From Cyclobacteriaceae bacterium (GTDB lineage Bacteria; Bacteroidota; Bacteroidia; Cytophagales; Cyclobacteriaceae), in the NCBI GenBank assembly GCA_026994125.1, contig JALWRJ010000083.1, positions 1 to 8,348 of the forward strand: DNA of 8,348 bases, given 5' to 3'. The stretch's first letter is position 1; every line of letters begins with the position of its first letter. The notes under the pieces were generated by a model, which searched no databases, was not told where the DNA came from, and saw nothing but the letters and a program-made list of their open reading frames with translations. Below are positions 1-6,186 of the stretch, in pieces. The position numbers and the translations under genes are program-made.

Positions 1-338
1 TACGGCCAAAAGAACAAACCCAAACTGATGAGGATGATTTAATGCCCTACCCTTTATTACAACAAATTGAAGAACTTTTTGTAAAAAAGAGGCAAAGCCC
101 AATGGCCATTTTTAATACCCTTAAAGAAGAGCACAACCCACAATTGTTGGCCAAAAGCATTATCAGGTTTTTTCAATTATGGAGTCGTAACCAATGGAAA
201 CGCGAACGCATAGCCCCTTCGTTTCATATCAGCAATTACAATATTGATCCTCGCTCGTGGTTTAGGTTCCCCATTCTTTCAGGGGCATTTAAGGAAGAAC
301 TAACGAAAATAGCAACACTTGCCGCAAATCGACCCTAA
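1..338 (+). CDS. nadE: Glutamine-dependent NAD+ synthetase, C-terminal end (partial, 5' end outside window)
   Basis: This is the last 111 residues of NAD+ synthetase, which amidates nicotinic acid adenine dinucleotide to NAD+ with ATP, in the cytoplasm. The reading frame is open from the window edge through an acidic TDEDDLMPYPLL segment, so the Met at 42 is an internal residue and not the start. The family's C-terminal signatures are visible: a KRER stretch followed by APSFH (codons from 198), then DPRSWFRFPI (from 246), in the usual order just before the end. The stop is TAA at 336-338. The segment matches the C-terminus of the synthetase domain. The long glutamine-hydrolysing form is inferred from how Bacteroidota homologues usually look, because the nitrilase-like N-terminal domain is not in the window. 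The gene converges on the porin gene, with only 13 bases between the stops and no clear hairpin terminator. Confidence 0.93.
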   Translation, partial: RPKEQTQTDEDDLMPYPLLQQIEELFVKKRQSPMAIFNTLKEEHNPQLLAKSIIRFFQLWSRNQWKRERIAPSFHISNYNIDPRSWFRFPILSGAFKEELTKIATLAANRP

Positions 339-351
339 GCATCATCAATCA

Positions 352-2223
352 TTAATCAAAAAACATCCAGGAAAAGCCGTAATCTACCAAACTGCGCTTA
401 CCCACGTAATCGGGGGCGGCAAAATAGGTTTCTTTGGTAAAGGCACCTAAAATATTATTAAACTTAAAAAACACATAGGCTCTACCCACTTTTACATTGG
501 CATAAAAATCGGTAATTAAATAGGCCGGTACATTAAAGCGGTCTTGAATAAAAAACTGGTTGGTTGAAACCCGGTAATCCGGGGCAAAATAATCGGATTT
601 CCAATGGTTGTCTAATCCGGTTTGCCAATCGAGGTGGCCATTAAAATTAATGCCATGTAAGTACACATTTAAGTTAGCTATTACCTGAGGCACCGGAAAG
701 GCTTCGGTAGTAGTGCCATTAACGGTGGTATAAAGCCCCTCTGCTTCTATATACAACAGCTTAGCGGGGTTTATCTGTAGTTTAGCCCCGGCTGTAAGCA
801 AGGCAGTGGTACCATCTATTTGCGTTGGCACAGCCTTTTTGTTGTAATACACATAATCAGTAACGGTAGTAAAACTAAGTTCGGGTGTTACAAATCCTAT
901 CTTTTTCATCGGTAAACGGTAACTCCCATCTACCTGTAAGGCTTTTATAGTTTTAAAATCGTTTACCCAATAATCGTGGTTGCCCAGGTACGCCTTTTCC
1001 AGGTAAGTGGCCTCATACTGCTGGGTGGTAAAGTTGGCCAGCAAATTTTTAAAACGAAGCTTCCCCCAAAGCTTCTGGTTCCCGTTCAAATTAAAGTCTA
1101 GGCCTCCGTAAAGTTGGTAGTCATCCCCAAAATTATACCGTACTCTACCTCCAATATAATGCTCTATACCATCCCCAGCAGGCTTTTGGTTTTTAAAATT
1201 AAGGGTATCAGAGTCCCCCGTTCCCCAGGTAAAAGTGTACCTCCGGTAGCGGTAATGAGCCGAATAAAACAAAGGACCCAGACTTCCTTTTATTCCATTT
1301 TCTAAACTAAACGTTTCAAAAAAAGTAGAATCGTTGGTGGCTTCTGTACTAAAATAGGTGGTGTCAAAATAAGAGCCATCCGTGTTTAAATCAGCATCGG
1401 TAAATTTTGAATATTCGTACGAACGATCGGCTACCTGGAAAAGCTGAAAGGCCTGATTAAAACTAAATTGATGATAAAGATGGTAGGTTCGTTTTAGATA
1501 CTCACTGCTGGCATTGGCCAACCGCACTTTAGCATCCCGATCAAAATAGCCCAGGTTGGTTCCTAGCGTATCAATACCTCCCTGGTCCACTGCATTGGTT
1601 TTCATTCGTGAGAAATTAGCCATTACAATATACTTTCGGTTATTGGTAAAATAGGCTAAATACGCATCAAAGCCTTCATTTTTAACCAGCCGATCATTAC
1701 GCCCTTTGGAACTAACTTGCTTATCGGAGTTATAGTTAAAGTAATCCAGGCCAATGTTAAAATTAGAGCTGTCACTCCGGTTAAAACCCACATCCACCAC
1801 GGTTCGGTTGCGCCCTCCAATGGCTGCTCTTATGCGCGAGTAGGGTGATTTGGTATCGTAATACTTAAAATCGTGAATAGATTTATAATAAGGCACATAC
1901 ACCGAATACCCCGAACGCACCCCAATTAAATAAGGCATGGTATAGTATATATTACGCAGTGCCGTACCCGAAACACCTAAGTCCTGGGTATGGTATTGTG
2001 ATTTTTCAGGCTTGCTCCAGCGGTGGGTATTTATTGAGCTGGTATCGATTACAGTAAAGGTAATATCGTTATAAATCACATTATCTTCTTCAATATATCG
2101 AGTTGAATGTGGCCCATACACCAATTTAGTGCTGTCGTCTAAAATTTGGGCAGAGGCATAATAACCAGCTGTCCAAAGCACGGCCACCAACCAACATCCT
2201 ATGTTAAACGCGTTTCTATTCAT
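352..2223 (-). CDS. Putative outer-membrane beta-barrel porin (Bacteroidota putative porin family)
   Basis: A 623-residue protein predicted to sit in the outer membrane. It opens with a Sec signal peptide (basic start, hydrophobic core at about residues 9-20, likely cleavage after ASA near residue 25). The rest is rich in Tyr, Phe, Asn, Asp and Gly, with alternating hydrophobic/polar strands typical of a large beta-barrel. The early block, with a TxxLVYGP-like stretch, a paired YYTMPYLIGVRSGY segment and an IRAAIGGRNRTVVDVGF stretch, resembles the Bacteroidota putative porins (Pfam Porin_10). No TonB plug domain or lipobox is visible, so a TonB-dependent receptor is unlikely. The C-terminus ends in aromatic strand residues (YGFSWMFFD), but the last residue is Asp where the final Phe of many barrels would be. 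The substrate is unknown. The gene begins 2 bases after the lpxK stop on the same strand, so it is almost certainly co-transcribed with lpxK. Family assignment comes from recognition, not a search. Confidence 0.82.
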   Translation of the reverse strand: MNRNAFNIGCWLVAVLWTAGYYASAQILDDSTKLVYGPHSTRYIEEDNVIYNDITFTVIDTSSINTHRWSKPEKSQYHTQDLGVSGTALRNIYYTMPYLIGVRSGYSVYVPYYKSIHDFKYYDTKSPYSRIRAAIGGRNRTVVDVGFNRSDSSNFNIGLDYFNYNSDKQVSSKGRNDRLVKNEGFDAYLAYFTNNRKYIVMANFSRMKTNAVDQGGIDTLGTNLGYFDRDAKVRLANASSEYLKRTYHLYHQFSFNQAFQLFQVADRSYEYSKFTDADLNTDGSYFDTTYFSTEATNDSTFFETFSLENGIKGSLGPLFYSAHYRYRRYTFTWGTGDSDTLNFKNQKPAGDGIEHYIGGRVRYNFGDDYQLYGGLDFNLNGNQKLWGKLRFKNLLANFTTQQYEATYLEKAYLGNHDYWVNDFKTIKALQVDGSYRLPMKKIGFVTPELSFTTVTDYVYYNKKAVPTQIDGTTALLTAGAKLQINPAKLLYIEAEGLYTTVNGTTTEAFPVPQVIANLNVYLHGINFNGHLDWQTGLDNHWKSDYFAPDYRVSTNQFFIQDRFNVPAYLITDFYANVKVGRAYVFFKFNNILGAFTKETYFAAPDYVGKRSLVDYGFSWMFFD

Positions 2224-2225
2224 TG

Positions 2226-3323
2226 CTAACTTACATCCGTCTTCGAGGCATCCTGCTCACCTGCCGCCCTTTCATTTTCAACCGTATATTTGGTTTTAAT
2301 GGCCCGGGCAATTTGTTCATTAAAAGCATTGTCCTGGTTAAACAAAAACTGCACCGAAATAGGCAAATAGAACAAATCCACTGAAAATATTTTTTTTAAT
2401 TGCGGATTAGAACGAATTTTTGCCATATCTTTTTCAGTTGTTAAAAGTTGAGCACCCAGTTTTACTGCTTCTTGCTTCAACTTTTCTAACTCAAAGGGGC
2501 TATAATCGTGGTGGTCGGCAAAAGGTACCGATTTTACCAAAATAAAGGAGGAGGCTACATAGGTTTCGAGCGGTTGCATATTAGCCAGCCCGGCAAACAA
2601 AAGTAATTTTCCTGAAAATTGGCTCGAAGGGTTAAAGGCTACAGGTACCCCATAGTGTATAGCCGTAAAATACACCGGAGTTTTTCGTGCAGCATATCGT
2701 TCTATCTGTTTTTTAATGGCATCGCATTCGGCAGGAGGCAACTCATTGGGGCATTTGGTAACAATAATAGCATCGGCACGTTGCGCACCCGCCCGGCTTT
2801 CGCGCAAGTTGCCCGAAGGCAACACATAATCGTTGTAAAAAGGAGCATGATAGGCCGTAAGCAACAAATTAAAATCGGCACGTACCGCCCGGTGTTGGTA
2901 GGCATCGTCCAGCACAATTACCTGTGTTTCGGGGTGTTGCATTAATATTTTAGGAATGGCTAAGGCCCTATCCTCGCCTACTGCTACCGTAACTTCCTGT
3001 TTAAACTTAGAAAATAGCTGGTAGGGTTCATCTCCTAATTGCTCTGCAGTTGCTCCGGTTTCGGCCAGTAAAAACCCGGATGTTTTGCGTTTATAGCCTC
3101 GGCTAAGCGTAGCTACAGCATAGTTAGTTTTTAAATATTTTACCAAATACTCTACCATGGGGGTTTTGCCCGTACCGCCCACCGATAAGTTTCCTACCGT
3201 AAGAGTCATAATATCGTAATTAAAACTACGTGTATAGCCAATGTTGTATAGATGGTTTCGAAACCCTGTTATTACCCTATAAAGGAATGCCAGTGGAGAC
3301 AATAAGATAACACGTAAACTCAT
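2226..3323 (-). CDS. lpxK: Tetraacyldisaccharide 4'-kinase (lipid A 4'-kinase)
   Basis: LpxK phosphorylates the 4' position of the tetraacyldisaccharide-1-phosphate precursor using ATP, giving lipid IVA. It acts at the cytoplasmic face of the inner membrane. The 365-residue product carries the family's diagnostic motifs in order: VGNLSVGGTGKTP Walker A loop at 43-55, SRGYKRK at 74-80, GDEP at 97-100, LDDAYQHR at 138-145 (Walker-B-like acidic pair and His), LRESRAGAQRAD at 173-184, TK at 189-190, FAGLAN at 243-248, FADHHDY at 268-274 and TTEKDMAK at 295-302. The hydrophobic N-terminus (about residues 5-18) fits the known membrane-associated helix. A charged tail of about 20 residues after 345 looks dispensable. 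The start at 3323 places the hydrophobic helix and Walker loop at the usual distances. The gene is divergent from the Nif3-family gene across 46 bases and is followed after 2 bases by the porin. It implies a lipid A-bearing outer membrane. Confidence 0.96.
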   Translation of the reverse strand: MSLRVILLSPLAFLYRVITGFRNHLYNIGYTRSFNYDIMTLTVGNLSVGGTGKTPMVEYLVKYLKTNYAVATLSRGYKRKTSGFLLAETGATAEQLGDEPYQLFSKFKQEVTVAVGEDRALAIPKILMQHPETQVIVLDDAYQHRAVRADFNLLLTAYHAPFYNDYVLPSGNLRESRAGAQRADAIIVTKCPNELPPAECDAIKKQIERYAARKTPVYFTAIHYGVPVAFNPSSQFSGKLLLFAGLANMQPLETYVASSFILVKSVPFADHHDYSPFELEKLKQEAVKLGAQLLTTEKDMAKIRSNPQLKKIFSVDLFYLPISVQFLFNQDNAFNEQIARAIKTKYTVENERAAGEQDASKTDVS

Positions 3324-3336
3324 AGGTTAATTTTAC

Positions 3337-3344
3337 TACCTTTA
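3337..3344 (+). promoter_or_regulatory. Possible Bacteroidota -7 element upstream of the Nif3-family gene
   Basis: TACCTTTA matches the Bacteroidota TAnnTTTG consensus at five of its six defined positions and lies 25 bases before the ATG at 3370. That is nearly the same spacing as the better match upstream of the gene at 8316. No TTG-like -33 element is visible at the expected distance. The 46-base gap between the divergent lpxK and Nif3-family starts must hold both promoters unless transcripts begin inside genes. On the minus strand I see no match I would defend. Confidence 0.35.
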
Positions 3345-3369
3345 CACTTCATTAGTTGAAGCTACAAAT

Positions 3370-4470
3370 ATGACTAAAATAAAAGATGTAACTACGTATT
3401 TAGAAACAATTGCGCCATTAAGTTTGCAAGAAAAGTACGATAACTGTGGTTTACTAACCGGAGACGGGCAACAAACGATAACCGGTGTACTGCTAACCCT
3501 GGATTGCACCGAAGCTGTGGTAGAGGAAGCCTTAGACACCCAATGCAATTTAATTATTGCGCATCATCCCATTATTTTTAATGGGTTAAAAAAAATTACA
3601 GGTAAAACCTATGTGGAACGAACTGTTATTAAAGCCATCCGCAACCAGATAGCCATATATGCCATCCATACAAATTTAGATAATGTACTAACCGGGGTTA
3701 ATAACCGGTTTGCACAGCACTTAGGCTTAAAAAACATCCGTATTTTAAGCCATAAGCCGGGTATGTTGCGTAAGTTGGTCAGCTTTGTTCCACCTACGCA
3801 CCAAGCACAGGTGTTGGAGGCTGTATTTCAGGCAGGAGCGGGCAAAATTGGCAATTATTCGGGCTGTAGTTTTACTACCACCGGAATGGGAAGTTTTACC
3901 CCCAATGCATCGGCTCACCCTACCATTGGTCAGGCAAACCAACCCGAAACCGTAGAAGAAAGCCGTATTGAAGTGCTTGTACCTGCAAGCAAACAACAGC
4001 CGGTGCTTGCAGCATTAAAAAAAGCACACCCTTACGAAGAAGTTGCCTATTACCTACAACCACTGGAAAACGAGCACCAGGGCATTGGTGCCGGATTGGT
4101 AGGAGAACTGCCCGAGCCACTAAGTACCGGGCAGTTTTTGGCACATCTAAAAAAATCGTTGCAGCTAGAGCTTATAAAATATACCCCTGCTTATTCAGGA
4201 AAAGTACATGCAGTAGCTCTATGCGGAGGAGCCGGCAGTTTTTTATTGCCCTCTGCCCGGGCAGCCGGAGCCGATGCCTATGTATCGGCCGATTTTAAAT
4301 ACCATGAATATTTTGATGCTGAAAATAAGCTGATGATTTGCGATATTGGCCATTATGAAAGCGAAGTCGGCACAAAAGATTTACTATATGATATATTAAG
4401 CAAAAAATTCTCTAGTTTTGCACTCAATTTATCAAAAATTGATACTAATCCAATCAGTTATTTTAAATAA
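3370..4470 (+). CDS. Nif3-like dinuclear metal centre protein (YbgI/YqfO family) with inserted domain
   Basis: A 366-residue member of the Nif3/DUF34 family, often labelled GTP cyclohydrolase I type 2. Family structures are toroidal hexamers with a two-metal site, but the physiological reaction is not firmly established, so I do not assign one. Likely metal ligands are present: HH at 65-66 in IIAHHP, D104 in HTNLD (100-104), and H328 with E332 in GHYESE (327-332). Further family motifs are YDNCGL at 23-28, GAGKIGNYSGCSFTT at 156-170, KKAHPYEEVAYYL at 217-229, CGGAGS at 285-290 and SADFKYHE at 306-313. Residues about 132-236 form the CutA1/PII-like insertion found in longer members such as YqfO. 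This explains the length compared with about 250 residues for short YbgI-type proteins. Y23 replaces the Trp often seen in the WDNxGL motif. The ATG of the zinc-ribbon gene follows the stop with no gap, so the two are probably co-transcribed and translationally coupled. Confidence 0.93.
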   Translation: MTKIKDVTTYLETIAPLSLQEKYDNCGLLTGDGQQTITGVLLTLDCTEAVVEEALDTQCNLIIAHHPIIFNGLKKITGKTYVERTVIKAIRNQIAIYAIHTNLDNVLTGVNNRFAQHLGLKNIRILSHKPGMLRKLVSFVPPTHQAQVLEAVFQAGAGKIGNYSGCSFTTTGMGSFTPNASAHPTIGQANQPETVEESRIEVLVPASKQQPVLAALKKAHPYEEVAYYLQPLENEHQGIGAGLVGELPEPLSTGQFLAHLKKSLQLELIKYTPAYSGKVHAVALCGGAGSFLLPSARAAGADAYVSADFKYHEYFDAENKLMICDIGHYESEVGTKDLLYDILSKKFSSFALNLSKIDTNPISYFK

Positions 4471-5250
4471 ATGGAAAACATTGTTGCTAAAAAACTCGAA
4501 TCGCTAGAAAAGCTCCAAAAAGTAGATTCTAAAATTGATGATATTAAAAAAATACGTGGTGCTTTACCCGAAGAGGTAAGAGACCTGGAAGACGAAATTG
4601 CCGGTTTGGAAACCCGCATTGGCAAGTTTCATAACGATTTGGAAGACCTGGAAGCCGGTATTGAAGAGAAGAAGCAAGGTATTAAAAATTCGGAGTTGCT
4701 TATCAAAAAATATGAAGAGCAACAAATGAACGTACGCAATAACCGCGAGTACGATGCCATTACCAAAGAAATGGAGCTTCAAGCGCTCGAAATTCAGGTA
4801 TCGGAAAAAAGAATTAAAGAGGCCTACGTGAAGATAGAAGCTAAAAAGGAAGAAATTGAGGCCGCTAAAGCTGTTTTAGAGGAGAAAAATGTTGAACTGG
4901 CAGCTAAAAAAGAAGAACTTGATACCTTAATTGCTGAAAGCGAAGCTGACGAAGTTAAACTTGAAAAAGAACGTAAAAGAGCGACCAAAGGCATTGATGA
5001 ACGTATTTTAAATGCCTACGAACGCCTGCGAGGCAATGCTAAAAATGGCTTGGCAGTAGTGGCCGTACAACGCCATGCTTGTGGCGGTTGCTTTAACATT
5101 GTGCCTCCACAAAGGCAAGCCGATATTAAAGAGCGTAAAAAAATTATTGTGTGCGAACACTGTGGCAGAATACTTTCGAGGGTTGAAGATGTAATTGAAC
5201 CTGAAAAGCCAAAACGAACAGAGCGAAGAAAAAAAGCAGTAAAAAAATAA
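4471..5250 (+). CDS. Coiled-coil protein with C-terminal C4 zinc ribbon
   Basis: A 259-residue cytoplasmic protein of the C4-type zinc-ribbon family (Pfam zf-RING_7, DUF164-like), whose cellular role is not established. Residues about 5-180 are a long, highly charged Glu/Lys-rich helical hairpin or coiled coil. It is broken near 87-101 by the conserved-looking NVRNNREYDAITKEM segment that marks the family. The C-terminal module has two knuckles, C204-x2-C207 and C228-x2-C231, with the surrounding ACGGCFNIVPPQ and IIVCEHCGRIL sequence typical of the family. The very basic tail (KRTERRKKAVKK) could contact nucleic acid, but that is inference. The ATG immediately follows the TAA of the Nif3-family gene and no Shine-Dalgarno sequence is visible, so translation probably depends on coupling or on the A/T-rich leader. 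The pair ends at a strong hairpin about 11 bases downstream. The family is clear; the function is unknown. Confidence 0.92.
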   Translation: MENIVAKKLESLEKLQKVDSKIDDIKKIRGALPEEVRDLEDEIAGLETRIGKFHNDLEDLEAGIEEKKQGIKNSELLIKKYEEQQMNVRNNREYDAITKEMELQALEIQVSEKRIKEAYVKIEAKKEEIEAAKAVLEEKNVELAAKKEELDTLIAESEADEVKLEKERKRATKGIDERILNAYERLRGNAKNGLAVVAVQRHACGGCFNIVPPQRQADIKERKKIIVCEHCGRILSRVEDVIEPEKPKRTERRKKAVKK

Positions 5251-5261
5251 GATAACTCATT

Positions 5262-5300
5262 CCATAAAAAAAGGAAGCCACTGGCTTCCTTTTTTTATGG
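5262..5300. terminator. Bidirectional intrinsic terminator between convergent genes
   Basis: A perfect inverted repeat: 18-base arms at 5262-5279 and 5283-5300 with a 3-base loop. The core is a GC-containing GGAAGCC/GGCTTCC stem flanked by seven A residues on the left and seven T residues on the right. Read on either strand it therefore gives a stem followed by a U tract. It lies between the end of the zinc-ribbon gene on the plus strand and the end of the dehydrogenase gene on the minus strand, so it can serve both converging units. Confidence 0.92.
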
Positions 5301-5314
5301 GCACACCATTGGTT

Positions 5315-6160
5315 TTACCGATTAAGAGCGACTTGCAATTTATTATCTACCATACCGGCAGGTAAGTAGCGGGGCATCCGCCATTCAGTCCAGGGGTTAG
5401 CCGAAATAGCATACCTTACGTTGGGTTGGTTAAGTTCAAAAATAGCCAACACCCTGCTAGCAAACTTATCGGCTGGCATCCCTCGCTTGCCCGATTTAGC
5501 AAAGAATTTAATAAAATTGTTTATTTGTTTACCAAACAAACCTTTTAGGGATTCTTCGGGCACTTCAGCTCCCTCTTTATCCCAAATAGGGGTTTTAATT
5601 GCAGTGGGGCCAACAATAATTACTTTTATCCCCAAGTGCATAAGCTCCCTACGCAAACTTTCCGAAATACCCTCAACGGCATGTTTAGAACCACAGTACG
5701 GGCTCATAAACGGAAAACCAATTTGCCCGGCTGCTGAGCTAATATTAATTATTCGTCCGGGTTTACCCTTTGTATGGAGCGAAGCACCCAGCATGGGCAA
5801 AAAGGCTTGTGTTACTTTAATCAGCCCAAATACATTTACCTCAAACTGCCTTTTAAAGTCATTGATGGGTAACTCTAATAAAGCACCGGTAACAGCCAAA
5901 CCTGCATTATTTATTAAACCTGCTAATTTACTACCATTTAAAAGCTTAGCCACACGGGCAGCCTCTTTATCAATAGCCGGGTGGTTAGTTACATCAAACA
6001 CCAAAGGTTCAAATAAATCGGGGTATTGCGTTTGCAAAGTTTGAGCGTCTTCGGGTTTACGCACCGACCCAAATACCCGATAGCCCTTTCGGGCAAATGC
6101 ATTTGCTAATGCATACCCTATTCCGGAGGAAACCCCGGTAATAACAATTGCCTTTTTCAT
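5315..6160 (-). CDS. Short-chain dehydrogenase/reductase (classical SDR)
   Basis: A 281-residue cytoplasmic NAD(P)-dependent oxidoreductase with a complete classical SDR layout. It has the nucleotide-binding TGVSSGIG at 8-15, D56 in FDVTN near the adenine pocket, NNAG at 84-87, the structural N109 in EVNVFG, catalytic S142 in INISSAAG, and Y155 with K159 in YCGSK. R34 and K35 after the second beta strand suggest NADP(H) preference, which is inference. The C-terminal extension after about 230, with a RYAISANPW stretch and a PRYLPAGMVD stretch, resembles SDRs of the retinol- or hydroxysteroid-dehydrogenase-like group. The substrate cannot be read from the sequence. The gene lies 26 bases downstream of the SpoIIE phosphatase gene on the same strand, with no terminator or clear promoter between, so co-transcription is likely. 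The start at 6160 places the glycine motif at its usual N-terminal position. Confidence 0.93.
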   Translation of the reverse strand: MKKAIVITGVSSGIGYALANAFARKGYRVFGSVRKPEDAQTLQTQYPDLFEPLVFDVTNHPAIDKEAARVAKLLNGSKLAGLINNAGLAVTGALLELPINDFKRQFEVNVFGLIKVTQAFLPMLGASLHTKGKPGRIINISSAAGQIGFPFMSPYCGSKHAVEGISESLRRELMHLGIKVIIVGPTAIKTPIWDKEGAEVPEESLKGLFGKQINNFIKFFAKSGKRGMPADKFASRVLAIFELNQPNVRYAISANPWTEWRMPRYLPAGMVDNKLQVALNR

Positions 6161-6186
6161 ACGTAGTGCGGTTTTAAGTTTCTTTA

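Noticed and set aside
42..44. ATG at 42 as the start of a small 98-residue gene
   Set aside because: The frame is open back to the window edge and the upstream residues match NAD+ synthetase, so this Met is internal to a truncated nadE.
5421..6044. A long open frame on the plus strand (207 codons) opposite the dehydrogenase gene
   Set aside because: The minus-strand SDR has complete catalytic motifs over the same DNA. The plus-strand translation shows no recognisable domain and no promoter or leader signal, so it is a shadow frame.
6093..6106. A 14-base perfect palindrome, GCAAATGCATTTGC
   Set aside because: It lies inside the dehydrogenase coding sequence, in codons for an Ala-Asn-Ala-Phe stretch, and arises from repeated GCA/AAT/TTT codon patterns. 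No second copy or site context supports an operator.
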